Assembly: GCA_018806915.1 (NCBI GenBank) | Contig: JAGKQI010000061.1 | Span: forward strand, 1,054,001 to 1,118,000 | DNA from: Phytophthora colocasiae | Taxonomy: Eukaryota; Oomycota; Peronosporomycetes; Peronosporales; Peronosporaceae | Direction: 5' to 3' | DNA length: 64,000 bases | Part shown: in pieces, positions 28,056 to 38,221 of the stretch | Numbering within the stretch: position 1 is the first letter of the stretch | Layout: every line of letters begins with the position of its first letter | Position numbers and translations under genes: made by a program | The notes under the pieces: generated by a model | Told to the model about the DNA's origin: nothing | What the model saw: only the letters and a program-made list of their open reading frames with translations | The model's database searches: none

Positions 28056-29081
28056 ATGGACACACGAATCCGAGCAGAAGAGGAGGCTAGGATCCGCTCC
28101 AACAACAACGTGGTTTGGTTTCATGAGCATCGGTTCGAAGGTTGCACGACAGCAGCAATGGATGGAGCAGCAACGCAAGGCCATCTTAAAACAGTCCAGT
28201 ATCTTCACGAAAATCGTAATGAAGGCTGCACAACTGCTGCCATGGATGGAGCTGCCACCAACAACCACCTTGCCACTGTTGTATGGCTTCATCAAAATCG
28301 TTCCGAAGGATGCACCACTGCTGCCATGGATGGAGCAGCGACGAATGGACACCTCGAGATGATCAAGTGGCTGAATCAAAACCGCACTGAAGGATGCACC
28401 ACTGCCGCTATGGATGGCGCAGTCAGCAATAGCCATGTGCTTGTAGCTCGTTGGTTGAAAGAAAATCGGTCTAAAGGCTGTTCCACTGCAGCAATGGACA
28501 ATGCGGCTGGAAAAGGACTTTTAGCCGCTGTCAAGTGGGTGAATGAGAACTTCGCTGTGGGCTGCACTCCAGCTGCTATGGTCAACGCTGCGTCCAAAGG
28601 ATATTCGGAGATTGTCAAGTATTTGGTGAATGAAGTTAACCAAGTGTCTACGAATGCTGCGATTACCGTTGCTGCTGAGAATGGTCACCGTGAAGTGGTG
28701 AAGTATCTTCACACGATTCGGTCGGAAAGCTGTACTGCCGAGGCAATTTTGCTTGCAAAGAAGAATGGCCACTCGGATATCGTCAAGTTTCTACTGCAGC
28801 ATGAAGAATGTCGTGTGGCGTACGAGACAGAAAATGCCAAGGCGCTTGCTGACAGAACGCGTACTGTTGTTGGGCGTTTCCTCTGGCTTTTGCTCTTCGT
28901 AGTTCGATTCGTCTCGGGCTTGCTTTCTCTGAATTGTTTTTCTTTTGCTGTTGTTCGCCAAGCTGAGGCTAACACTACTGCAAGTGGAACCAAGAAGCAA
29001 ATTCCTCAATCAAATGAATTCACGGTGGTTTCACAGACTGCAGTAGAAATGCATGAATCCATAGCAGTGTTTTGTTTCTAA
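28056..29081 (+). CDS. Chimeric coiled-coil / ankyrin-repeat / TM protein, copy B, 341 aa
   Basis: This uninterrupted frame starts at ATG 28056 (MDTRIRAEEEARIRS), the first residues of the coiled-coil ORF, and runs directly into NNNVVWFHEHRFEGC and about eight ankyrin-type repeats of about 33 residues ([22 protein letters not shown] and decayed versions), ending with GHSDIVKFLLQHEE. A hydrophobic segment ([20 protein letters not shown]) that could cross a membrane follows, then a short polar tail. It is the longest ankyrin copy in the window. The fusion point lies within AGGATCCGCTCCAA, where units A and D keep the coiled coil. The frame is open upstream to 27810, but this ATG is shared with the other units. 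The TAA overlaps the stop of the convergent nuclease-fold gene. Confidence 0.7.
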   Translation: MDTRIRAEEEARIRSNNNVVWFHEHRFEGCTTAAMDGAATQGHLKTVQYLHENRNEGCTTAAMDGAATNNHLATVVWLHQNRSEGCTTAAMDGAATNGHLEMIKWLNQNRTEGCTTAAMDGAVSNSHVLVARWLKENRSKGCSTAAMDNAAGKGLLAAVKWVNENFAVGCTPAAMVNAASKGYSEIVKYLVNEVNQVSTNAAITVAAENGHREVVKYLHTIRSESCTAEAILLAKKNGHSDIVKFLLQHEECRVAYETENAKALADRTRTVVGRFLWLLLFVVRFVSGLLSLNCFSFAVVRQAEANTTASGTKKQIPQSNEFTVVSQTAVEMHESIAVFCF

Positions 29082-29869
29082 TCGAGACTATCGGTGACAA
29101 GATTCATGATAATGCGCAGATCGACAACGGCGATTGCATTTACACCATTTGGGAGAGCTTGGTTCGCGGGGATCGACAAGATTCGGTGCATGTCGAAGGT
29201 GACATTGGCAGCAGCTCCAGCAGCTGCGGGTCGAATTCTTCCGCTCGCTGTTGGTGTAATGGTTGGGTGTGGCCGGGTCGTACTGTCATATAGCTCATAT
29301 CCAATCTGTTTACCAGTGGCACTGACTTTCAATAGCAGCACATACTGGATCCCAGTATAACCGAGCCACCATCTGGCAGCTCTCATCAGACTTGCCCACG
29401 TCTGAGATCTTCCAACCTCCACTGCGAGCGTCACCCAATCGGTTACGGTGCGACCTGCCGGTGCCGGTGTTCGGTTGAGCGTAGTTCTCTTTGGGCCGAA
29501 TGTCGCATCAGCCTCCTTGTTCCGGTTGCCAGCTCTTCTCGCGGTCATCGAGCCGCGACTTGCAACCTCAAGATCATTTCCAGTTGCACGATTGAACTCT
29601 CTCTCGAAATATCTTGCAGTGCTCTCATGAACTGTCGTCGGAAGCTCAACAATCACGAGACGCCCATCATCGAGGGCGAGAAATCGAAGCGCGATCCGCA
29701 GTCCTTCACCGTCTCCAACGTACTCATTGAATGCATCAATGGAGACTCCCTCACACACGACATAGGGGTCGATTTCGTCGTCATCTTGATCGAAATAAGT
29801 CGCAACCGCATCAAGCTCCAGCGCATCGATGGCGACGCGAATATCATCGGCTGTCTTCAAAGTCGTCAT
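29078..29869 (-). CDS. Nuclease-fold protein, copy C, intact
   Basis: The 263-aa ORF has the same motifs as copy B (KEAD, VEVGRSQ). It differs by about a dozen residues, including ESTARYFEREF for ESTAEEFKTLF, GNRNKEAD for GNPNKEAD, and a C-terminal block with ATGKQIGYELYD and TITPTASGR. This sequence type is shared with E and F in its N-terminal two thirds. Its stop overlaps the ankyrin stop (TAA/TAG sharing CTAA). Confidence 0.75.
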   Translation of the reverse strand: MTTLKTADDIRVAIDALELDAVATYFDQDDDEIDPYVVCEGVSIDAFNEYVGDGEGLRIALRFLALDDGRLVIVELPTTVHESTARYFEREFNRATGNDLEVASRGSMTARRAGNRNKEADATFGPKRTTLNRTPAPAGRTVTDWVTLAVEVGRSQTWASLMRAARWWLGYTGIQYVLLLKVSATGKQIGYELYDSTTRPHPTITPTASGRIRPAAAGAAANVTFDMHRILSIPANQALPNGVNAIAVVDLRIIMNLVTDSLD

Positions 29870-30258
29870 GCTTGCTGCAGCTGATGTTGGCCGTACCTCG
29901 TATATAATATATACGTATATTATACTAGTAGTTCTGGAAGAACAAAACGAATCCCCGTCGCAGCAAGTGCTTTCTCGAAATGGGAAAGGAAAGCGGAGAG
30001 GAAAAACCGTCCGCTCGTCCGCTCACTGTCCGCTCAAGCTATGCATAAAAAGGCATCTAGAGTACCCCTAGACACCCTCAGGGACGAGATCGTCGTCGTT
30101 GTCACTTGTTGTCCGCGGTGGAGCGGATCCGCTAATGCAGCGGACGGAAGTGGACGTTTTTTGACTAGCTCAAATTTTGATACCATTTTGAGTCAAAATG
30201 GTCATATCTTTAGTGACATGTCATTAAGTGAGAGTTCACACACGTCACAGATATATCA
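29870..30258. promoter_or_regulatory. Intergenic region C
   Basis: This has the same layout as region A: an AT-rich TATA-like tract near 29899-29927 for the minus-strand gene, three GTCCGCT copies near 30009-30035, and the conserved GCGGA/TCCGC block 30111-30145. An extra TCAAATTTTGATACCATTTTGAG stretch (near 30171-30193, imperfect inverted repeat around TTTTGA) is found only here. Confidence 0.45.
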
Positions 30259-31380
30259 ATGATGTGGGCTCCGACGGTGCTGGGCGGAGTAATTGCAGGC
30301 GCTGTGTGGCTTCTACTGCGGCCATTAGCGCTGTATCACGGCAGCAAAGAGCAGTATAATGTCCCTATGTTGAGTATACTGCGTTTCAGCTTCCACGTGC
30401 GTCTGCATTCGTTGATCTTGTGGGTTTCTGGGGTTTCTAGTAGTCTTCCCGAGTATTCCTGATGTGGATCAATTACCCGGTTCAGTACTACGAGTGCTGG
30501 GCAATAACCCCAGTCGGATGACGCTTCGAGGCACAAATGTTTATATCGTCGGCAGTGGTTCACGAAGGCTATTGATCGACTGTAGTGATGGCAATGAAGG
30601 GTTTGTGAAGAACCTGACGGAAGTGTGTCAATGTCATGGAGTGGACGAGATTTCGGGTCTTTTGGTGACGCACGGACACTTGGATCACGTTGGGGTCTTT
30701 TGGTGACGCACGGACACTTGGATCACGTTGGTGGACTGTTGCAATTGAAGCAAAGGTTTCCAGCTCTGAAAGTGTGGAAATACCTCCCTGAAACAGCTAA
30801 AGAAGGTGATGGAGATGGAGATCGACGGCTGAGACTGAGCAACAACGAGAGTCGGAGACTGGGGATTCAGGCGTTACAAGATGGACAAGAGTTCCAAGTA
30901 CCAGGAAGTGAAGGAGTCTTGAGAACAGTGTACACTCCAGGACACTGCAATGATCACGTTTGTTTTGTACTGGATGGAGTGGGGGATCTGAAAGCTCCTG
31001 TCTTATTCTCGGGGGACTGCATCTTGGGCATTGGCAGTTGCATGTTTGACTCACTTGCCGACCTCATGGCATCATTAGCGAAGTTGAAGCAATGTGGAGC
31101 TGCTACTATTTACCCAGGACACGGACCAGTTGTGGACGATGCAGCTGCTAAGATCCTGGAGTACATCACTCACCGTCAGCAGCGTGAGGACGAGATCTTA
31201 ACGGTGCTAAAGCAGCACGGGAGACTGACATCGTCCGAGGTTGTGGATAAAATTTACGACCCTTTGCCGTACTTGCTGCGTTTATCTGCAAGGAAGGCAA
31301 CCGAGAAGCACCTGCAGAAACTGCTGCTGGAATACCGCGTGCAACGTCAAGCTGGATGGCTCCAGGCTGCTACGTACTAG
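30259..31380 (+). pseudogene. LACTB2-like metallo-beta-lactamase, copy C with duplicated metal-binding motif
   Basis: It is broken by the extra base shared with A and B (near 30447) and by a 38-bp tandem duplication (30656-30693 and 30694-30731). The duplication covers the codons of LLVTHGHLDHVG, so the HxHxDH box is encoded twice and the frame changes, since 38 is not a multiple of three. The rest of the C-terminal frame is open to 31380. Confidence 0.88.
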
Positions 31381-31539
31381 TAGTACAACTTGACAGTGAG
31401 CTAAGCAGCACAAGAACAGTTATCGGTTGTGTTGTTTTTGTGATTGGGTTTATAGTGATGGCTGCTCTACATGAACAGAGCAAAATAAATGACGCATCGA
31501 ACCTGGTCTACTCGACAAACGACCGGACCCGCTTGGTGT

Positions 31540-31761
31540 TTATGTGTGGCTGAGCTGCCGAGCCAGCTTCAAGTTGTCTTGGATCTGCTGTCGGGACTGT
31601 TCCGCCATGACGTTCATCTTGATAATCTGCGCCATGAGCGAGTCCGTGGTCGGATCTGGAGCAATCTGTTCGTATGCCTTGGGACTGCTAAAGCTGCCGT
31701 TGTACAGATCCGAAGATGCACTATTCAACCGAGCAACGGCCATGGATGGCTTGGTAGGCAT
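31540..31761 (-). pseudogene. Ser/Pro-rich ORF remnant, unit C
   Basis: This is the C-terminal third of the Ser/Pro-rich ORF (SSPKAYEQ, DSLMAQIIKMNV). Its N-terminal part lies inverted at 32039-32293 because of the internal inversion of unit C. Confidence 0.5.
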
Positions 31762-32278
31762 GTGACCACTTCCAGACGTAGAACTAAAGAAGAAGCGGAT
31801 GACTCAAGCTTTTTTCAACTCTTCTCCAAGCAATTCCTTCCGAATTTTCGTCCGTATCTTTTCCTTGACTTCATCTTGAATCTCATCTCGAATTTGGGCC
31901 CGCAGCTCTATCTCATCTTGAATTGCAGCCTCATGCTCTGCTTGAGCTCGCTGTTCTTCACGAATACTTTCCTCGATTTCAGACGAATTGTTGTAGTCAT
32001 CTTGGAGCGGATCCTAGCCTCCTCTTCTGCTCGGATTCGTGTGTCCATTTCCTCAGCACGACGAGGAGGTAGCTTTATACGCACAGGCGGGTGGAGCAGC
32101 TCCCATTCCCAAACATCCCGGACAACCGACCCACAACAACCACGTGAAGCCCGGCTCAGCGTCGTTGCCTGGTGTACCTGTCACGATCTGCGATGGTCCA
32201 TCGCATAAGAAATCCAACCGCAGTGTAGATGCCTTTGCTGGTCCACGCTACGCTGGCCAACGCCGCCACAGTCACTCG
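31746..32278. repeat. Inverted segment of unit C
   Basis: About 530 bp here are the reverse complement of the matching part of unit A (about 22760-23365), with flanks on both sides in normal order. It contains the coiled-coil ORF (now minus strand) and the N-terminal part of the Ser/Pro-rich ORF (now plus strand, 32039-32293). Breakpoints are at ATGGATGGC/TTGGTAGGC near 31748 and CACTCG/ATGCCAGTC near 32278. Confidence 0.8.
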
Positions 32279-32338
32279 ATGCCAGTCATCTAAAGAAGAA
32301 TCCATAATAACGAAAAGTTTTGTGATCTTTTTAAATAT

Positions 32339-32659
32339 TTAAAAAGATGCGTGAAGTTGAATTGGCACTGGCGATGCAGAAATTACCCCACAAAGCTTTT
32401 CATGAAACCAAACCACGTTGTTGTAGAATCCATTGGTTGCTGCTAAATCCATTGCCTCGGTGGATAATGGTGCATCGCAGTTAGCAAGCAGCCAGTCGAA
32501 GCTAGCCCAACGTCCGCTTCTGCAATAGTATACCTTCGCCCTCTTGCAAAAATCTCCAACCCCGTGGTACTTGTCGAATTCCAGACTTCTTCGCGGGACT
32601 TGGGAGCCATAGTCGCTTACAAAATGAATAATGGAAGACAACAGTCGTGGAATTCTCAT
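32339..32659 (-). pseudogene. Ankyrin-type N-terminal fragment, unit C (inverted)
   Basis: It corresponds to 23429-23719 of unit A, with a 13-nt loss near 32575 that removes the SNPSEWHD part and shifts the frame into a different N-terminus. The shared part includes [20 protein letters not shown] and NNVVWFHE. Confidence 0.55.
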
Positions 32660-32713
32660 GATTGCTGGAATTGCCTCCGTTTTACACCTTTCCAGAAATC
32701 TCGTTCCTTTTTC

Positions 32714-33044
32714 CTATTCGAAGGTTGCACGACAGCAGCAATGGATGGAGCAGCAACGCATGGTCATCTTAAAACTGTCCAGTATCTTCACGAAAATCGT
32801 AATGAAGGCTGCACAACTGCTGCCATGGATGGAGCTGCCACCAACAACCACCTTGCCACGTACTGTTGTTGGGCGTTTCCTCTGGCTTTTGCTCTTCGTA
32901 GTTCGATTCGTCTCGGGCTTGCTTCCTCTGAATTATTTTTCTTTTGCTGTTGTTCGCCAAGCTAAGGCTAACACTACTGCAAGTGGAACCAAGAAGCAAA
33001 CTCCTCAATCAAATGAATTCACGGTGGTTTCAGACTGCAGTTGA
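32714..33044 (+). pseudogene. Ankyrin-repeat/TM gene remnant, unit C
   Basis: It has two repeats, then the same internal deletion as units A and D (CTTGCCAC joined to GTACTGTTG) and a shifted membrane segment. A further 2-nt loss (TTTCAGACT for TTTCACAGACT) ends the frame early at 33044. Confidence 0.6.
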
Positions 33045-33073
33045 ACCGCATGAATCGATGGCACTGCTTTTTT

Positions 33074-33865
33074 CTATCGAAGGCTACGGATGACTTGATT
33101 CATGATGATGCTCAGATCGACAACGGCGATTGCATTTACACCATTTGGGAGAGCTGCATTCGGGGGGATCGACAAGATTCGGTGCATGTCGAAGGTGACA
33201 TTGGCAGCAGCTCCAGCAGCTGCGGGTCGAATTGTTCCGCTCGCTATTGTTCTAATGGTTGGGTGTGACCGGGTCGTACTGTCATAGAGCGCATATCGAA
33301 TCTGAGTACCAGGGGCACTGACTTTCAATAGCAGCACATACTGGATCCCAGTATAACCGAACCACCATTCGGCAGCTTCCATCAGACTTGCCCACGTCTG
33401 AGATCTTCCAACCTCCACTGCGAGCGTCACCCAATCTTCAATGGTACGAGGTGCCGGTGCTGGTGTTTGGTTGGGTGTAGATCCCATTGGTCCGAATGTT
33501 GCATCAGCCTCCTTGTTCGGGTTGCCAGCTCTTCTCGCGGTCATCGAGCCGCGACTTGCAACCTCGCGATCATTTCCAGTTGCACGATTGAACTCTTTCT
33601 TGAATTCTTCCGCAGTGCTCTCATGCACTTTCGTCGGAAGCTCAACAATCACGAGACGCCCATCATCAAGGGCGAGAAATCGAAGCGCAATCCGCAGTCC
33701 TTCACCGTCTCCAACGTACTCATTGAATGCATCAATGGAGACTCCCTCACACACGAAGTACGGATCGATTTCGTCGTCATCGTTGTCGAAATAACTCGCA
33801 ACCGCATCAAACTCCAGCGCATCGATGGCGACGCGAATATCATCGGCGGTCTTCAAAGTCGTCAT
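33074..33865 (-). CDS. Nuclease-fold protein, copy D, intact
   Basis: The 263-aa ORF is of the A/D sequence type (EEFKKEF, MGSTPNQTP, APRTIEDW). It differs from other copies in its N-terminus (SYFDNDDDEIDPYF) and in its last residues (SIIMNQVIRSLR). The D121 and E151 motifs and the AAEWWFGYTG helix are present. It is the intact reference for the gene interrupted in unit A; its GCTT at about 33380 marks the empty target. Confidence 0.75.
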   Translation of the reverse strand: MTTLKTADDIRVAIDALEFDAVASYFDNDDDEIDPYFVCEGVSIDAFNEYVGDGEGLRIALRFLALDDGRLVIVELPTKVHESTAEEFKKEFNRATGNDREVASRGSMTARRAGNPNKEADATFGPMGSTPNQTPAPAPRTIEDWVTLAVEVGRSQTWASLMEAAEWWFGYTGIQYVLLLKVSAPGTQIRYALYDSTTRSHPTIRTIASGTIRPAAAGAAANVTFDMHRILSIPPNAALPNGVNAIAVVDLSIIMNQVIRSLR

Positions 33866-34180
33866 GCTTGCTGCAGCTGATGTTGGCCGTACCTCGTATA
33901 TATACTAGTAGTTCTGGAAGAACAAAACGAATCCCCGTCGCAGCAAGTGCTCATTTTCTCTTTCTCGAAGGAAAGCGGGGAGGAAAAACCGTCCACTCAC
34001 TGTCCGCTCACTGTCCGCTCAAGCTATGCATAAAACGGCATCTAGAGTACCCCTAGACAACGAGATCGTCGTCGTTGTCACTTGTTGTCCGCGGTGGAGC
34101 GGATCCGCTAATGTAGCGGACGGAAGTGGACGTTTTTTGACTGGCTGAAAATGGTCATATCTTTAGAGACATGTCATTAA
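33866..34180. promoter_or_regulatory. Intergenic region D
   Basis: A shortened TATATATACTAGTAG tract lies before the minus-strand gene, with two GTCCGCTCA copies near 34000-34020 and the conserved block 34087-34121. The lactamase ATG present in A-C is missing here. Confidence 0.4.
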
Positions 34181-35282
34181 GTGAGAGTTCACACAGATAT
34201 ATCGGCTCCGACGGTGCTGGGCGGAGTAATTGCAGGCGCTGTGTGGCTTCTACTGCGGCCATTAGCGCTGTATCACGGCAGCAAAGAGCAGTATAATGTC
34301 CCTATGTTGAGTATACTGCGTTTCAGCTTCCACGTGCGTCTGCATTCGTTGATCTTGTGGGTTTCTGGGGTTTCTAGTAGTCTCCCGAGTATTCCTGATG
34401 TGGATCAATTACCCGGTTCAGTACTACGAGTGCTGGGCAATAACCCCAGTCGGATGACGCTTCGAGGCACAAATGTTTATATCGTCGGCAGTGGATCACG
34501 AAGGCTATTGATCGACTGTAGTGATGACAATAAAGGGTTTGTGAAGAACCTGACGGAAGTGTGTCAATGTCATGGAGTGGACGAGATTTCGGATCTTTTG
34601 GTGACTGACGCACGGACACTTGGATCACGTTGGTGGACTGTTGCAATTGAAGCAAAGGTTTCCAGCTCTGAAAGTGTGGAAATACCTCCCTGAAACAGCT
34701 AAAGAAGGTGATGGAGATGGAGATCGACGGCTGAGACTGAGCAACAGCGAGAGTCGGAGACTGGGGATTCAGGCGTTACAAGATGGACAAGAGTTTCAAG
34801 TACCAGGAAGTGAAGGAGTCTTGAGAACAGTGTACACTCCAGGACACTGCAATGATCACGTTTGTTTTGTACTGGATGGAGTGGGGGATCTGAAAGCTCC
34901 TGTCTTATTCTCGGGGGACTGCATCTTGGGCTTTGGCAGTTGCATGTTTGACTCACTTGCCGACCTCATGGCATCATTAGCGAAGTTGAAGCAATGTGGA
35001 GCTGCTAGTATCTACCCAGGACACGGACCAGTTGTGGACGATGCAGCTGCTAAGATCCTGGAGTACATCACTCACCGTCAGCAGCGTGAGGACGAGATCT
35101 TAGCGGTGCTAAAGCAGAACGGGAGACTGATATCGTCCGAGGTTGTGGATAAAATTTACGATCCTTTGCCGTACTTACTGCGTTTATCTGCAAGGAAGGC
35201 AACCGAGAAGCACGTGCAGAAACTGCTGCTGGAATACCGCGTGCAACGTCAAGCTGGATGGTTCCAGGCTGCTACGTACTAG
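34181..35282 (+). pseudogene. LACTB2-like metallo-beta-lactamase, copy D
   Basis: D lacks the extra base of copies A-C, so the N-terminal hydrophobic part runs in frame through SSSLPSIPDVDQLPG into GTNVYIVG, which looks like the ancestral arrangement. However, the ancestral ATG has been lost by a small deletion (ATATATCGGCTCC), and a 4-nt insertion near 34608 shifts the frame inside the THGHLDH box. The C-terminal part is open to 35282. Confidence 0.85.
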
Positions 35283-35445
35283 TAGTACAACTTGACAGTG
35301 AGCTAAGCAGCACAAGAACAGTTATCGGTTGTGTTGGTTGTTTTTGTGCTTGGGTTTATAGTGATGGCTGCTCTACATGAACAGAGCAAAATAAATGACG
35401 CATGGAACCTGGTCTACTCGACAAACGACCGGACCCGCTTGGTGT

Positions 35446-35951
35446 TTATGTGTGGCTATTGTTGTGCCGAGCCAGCTTCAAGTTGTCTTGGATCTGCTGT
35501 CGGGACTGTTCCGCCATGACGTTCATCTTGATAATCTGCGCCATGAGCGAGTCCGTGGTCGGATCTGGAGCATTCTGTTCGTATGCCTTGGGACTGCTAA
35601 AGCTGCCGTTGTACGGACCCGAAGATGCACTATTCAACCGAGCAACGGCCATGGATCCTCTGGCTACTGGCGTCTCCGAGTCTCGCCCCTTGTAGTAATT
35701 ATCTTCCAGACTGTCAGGTGGCGAGTGACTGTGACGGCGTTGGCCAGCGTAGCAAAGGCATCTACACTGCGGTTGGATTTCTTAGGCGAAGGTCCATCGT
35801 AGATCGTGACAGGTACACCAGGCAACGACGCTGAGCCGGGCTTCACGTGGTTGTTGTGGGTCGGTTGTCCGGGATGTTTGGGAATGGGAGCTGCTCCACC
35901 CGCCTGTGCGTATAAAGCTACCTCCTCGTCGTGCTGAGGAAATGGACACAC
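35446..35951 (-). pseudogene. Ser/Pro-rich ORF remnant, unit D
   Basis: Both ends are recognisable, but a 10-nt deletion near 35752 (GCGTAGCAAAGGC) splits it into two frames. The same deletion is in unit E. Confidence 0.5.
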
Positions 35952-36103
35952 GAATCCGAGCTGAAGAGGAGGCTAGGATCCGCTCCAAGATGACTACAAC
36001 AATTCGGTCTGAAATCGAGGAAAGTATTCGTGAAGAACAGCGAGTTCAAGCAGAGCATGAGGCTGCAATTCAAGCTGAGATAGAGCTGCGGGCCCAAATT
36101 TGA
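35942..36103 (+). pseudogene. Coiled-coil ORF remnant, unit D
   Basis: From the conserved ATG the frame matches unit A but ends at a TGA where A has CGA (about 36101-36103), removing the C-terminal half of the helix. A second stop (TGA for CGA) lies near 36185. Confidence 0.5.
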
Positions 36104-36307
36104 GATGAGATTCAAGATGAAGTCAAGGACAAGATACGGGCGGAAATTCGGAAGGAATTACTTGGAGAAGAGTTGAAAAAAGCTTGAGTCATCCGCTTCT
36201 TCTTTAGTTCTACGTCTGGAAGTGGTCACATGCCTACCAAGCCAACGAGTTTGCGATGCCAGTCATCTAAAGAAGAATCCATTATAACGAAAAGTTTTGT
36301 GATCTTT

Positions 36308-36607
36308 TTAAATATTTAAAAAAGATGCGTGAAGTTGAATTGACACTGGTGATGCAGAAATTACCCCACAAAGCTTTTCATGAAACCAAACCACGTTGTT
36401 GTAGAATCCATTGGTTGCTGCTAAATCCATTGCCTCGGTGGATAATGGTGCATCGCAGTTAGCAAGCAGCCAGTCGAAGCTAGCCCAACGTCCGCTTCTG
36501 CAATAGTATACCTTCGCCCTCTTGCAAAAATCTCCAACCCCGTGGTACTTGTCGTGCCATTCCGATGGATTCGAATTCCAGACTTCTTCGCGGGACTTGG
36601 GAGCCAT
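36308..36607 (-). pseudogene. Ankyrin-type N-terminal fragment, unit D (inverted)
   Basis: The 99-aa frame is almost identical to the unit A fragment ([28 protein letters not shown]), in the same inverted orientation. Confidence 0.6.
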
Positions 36608-36712
36608 AGTCGCTTACAAAATGAATAATGGAAGACAACAGTCGTGGAATTCTCATGATTGCTGGAATTGCCTCCGTTTTACACCTTTCCAGAAATCTCG
36701 TTCCTTTTTCCT

Positions 36713-37044
36713 ATTCGAAGGTTGCACGACAGCAGCAATGGATGGAGCAGCAACGCATGGTCATCTTAAAACTGTCCAGTATCTTCACGAAAATCGTAAT
36801 GAAGGCTGCACAACTGCTGCCATGGATGGAGCTGCCACCAACAACCACCTTGCCACGTACTGTTGTTGGGCGTTTCCTCTGGCTTTTTCTCTTCGTAGTT
36901 CGATTCGTCTCGGGCTTGCTTTCTCTGAATTATTTTTCTTTTGCTGTTGTTCGCCAAGCTAAGGCTAACACTACTGCAAGTGGAACCAAGAAGCAAACTC
37001 CTCAATCAAAAAATGAATTCACGGTGGTTTCAGACTGCAGTTGA
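36713..37044 (+). pseudogene. Ankyrin-repeat/TM gene remnant, unit D
   Basis: It has two repeats, the internal deletion shared with A and C, and the 2-nt loss shared with C, so the frame ends at 37044 without the usual tail. Confidence 0.6.
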
Positions 37045-37074
37045 ACCGCATGAATCCATAGCAGTGTTTTGTTT

Positions 37075-37868
37075 CTAATCGAGACTATCGATGACAAGAT
37101 TCATGATAATGCGCAGATCGACAACGGCGATTGCATTTACACCATTTGGGAGAGCTGCATTCGGGGGGATCGACAAGATTCGGTGCATGTCGAAGGTGAC
37201 ATTGGCAGCAGCTCCAGCAGCTGCGGGTCGAATTGTTCCGCTCGCTATTGTTCTAATGGTTGGGTGTGGCCGGGTCGTACTGTCATAGAGCGCATATCGA
37301 ATCTGAGTACCAGGGGCACTGACTTTCAATAGCAGCACATACTGGATCCCAGTATAACCGAGCCACCATCTGGCAGCTCTCATCAGACTTGCCCACGTCT
37401 GAGATCTTCCAACCTCCACTGCGAGCGTCACCCAATCGGTTCAACGGTGCGACCTGCCGGTGCCGGTGTTCGGTTGAGCGTAGTTCTCTTTGGGCCGAAT
37501 GTCGCATCAGCCTCCTTGTTCCGGTTGCCAGCTCTTCTCGCGGTCATCGAGCCGCGACTTGCAACCTCAAGATCATTTCCAGTTGCACGATTGAACTCTC
37601 TCTCGAAATATCTTGCAGTGCTCTCATGAACTGTCGTCGGAAGCTCAACAATCACGAGACGCCCATCATCGAGGGCGAGAAATCGAAGCGCGATCCGCAG
37701 TCCTTCACCGTCTCCAACGTACTCATTGAATGCATCAATGGAGACTCCCTCACACACGACATAGGGGTCGATTTCGTCGTCATCTTGATCGAAATAAGTC
37801 GCAACCGCATCAAGCTCCAGCGCATCGATGGCGACGCGAATATCATCGGCTGTCTTCAAAGTCGTCAT
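37075..37868 (-). pseudogene. Nuclease-fold ORF copy E (frameshifted)
   Basis: The sequence type is that of C/F (ESTARYFEREF, GNRNKEAD). A 2-nt insertion near 37440 (GGTTCAACGG for GGTTACGG) shifts the frame between the KEAD and VEVGRSQ motifs, giving a 146-aa product and a separate open C-terminal part (37075-37431). Confidence 0.85.
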
Positions 37869-38221
37869 GCTTGCTGCAGCTGATGTTGGCCGTACCTCGT
37901 ATATATACTAGTAGTTCTGGAAGAACAAAACGAATCCCCGTCGCAGCAAGTGCTCATTTTTCTTGGAACTTGATGTGGACGTTTGACTTGGAAGGAAGAC
38001 CACTTGGGAAGAAAGATGAATATTGGAAAGTGAGAGATTGAATCCATTGATAAAGTTCTAGTTCGGCTGAGCCTACATCTCTCCCTCCACGCGTCCTTGA
38101 ATGCTCATGCCACCTGAGTCAGGTCAGTGCACCTGACCCTCGAAATGGGAAAGGAAAGCAGGGATGATGTACTATATGGTAGTACATACTAGTAGTACTA
38201 GTCTAGTACATGCATACAAAT
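37869..38221. other. Spacer between nuclease-fold copy E and PUS7
   Basis: It contains no gene. It matches the unit B and F spacers, including the ATGTACTA/TAGTACAT inverted repeat near 38166-38186, with an added TACTAGTAGTACTAGT stretch. Confidence 0.5.
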
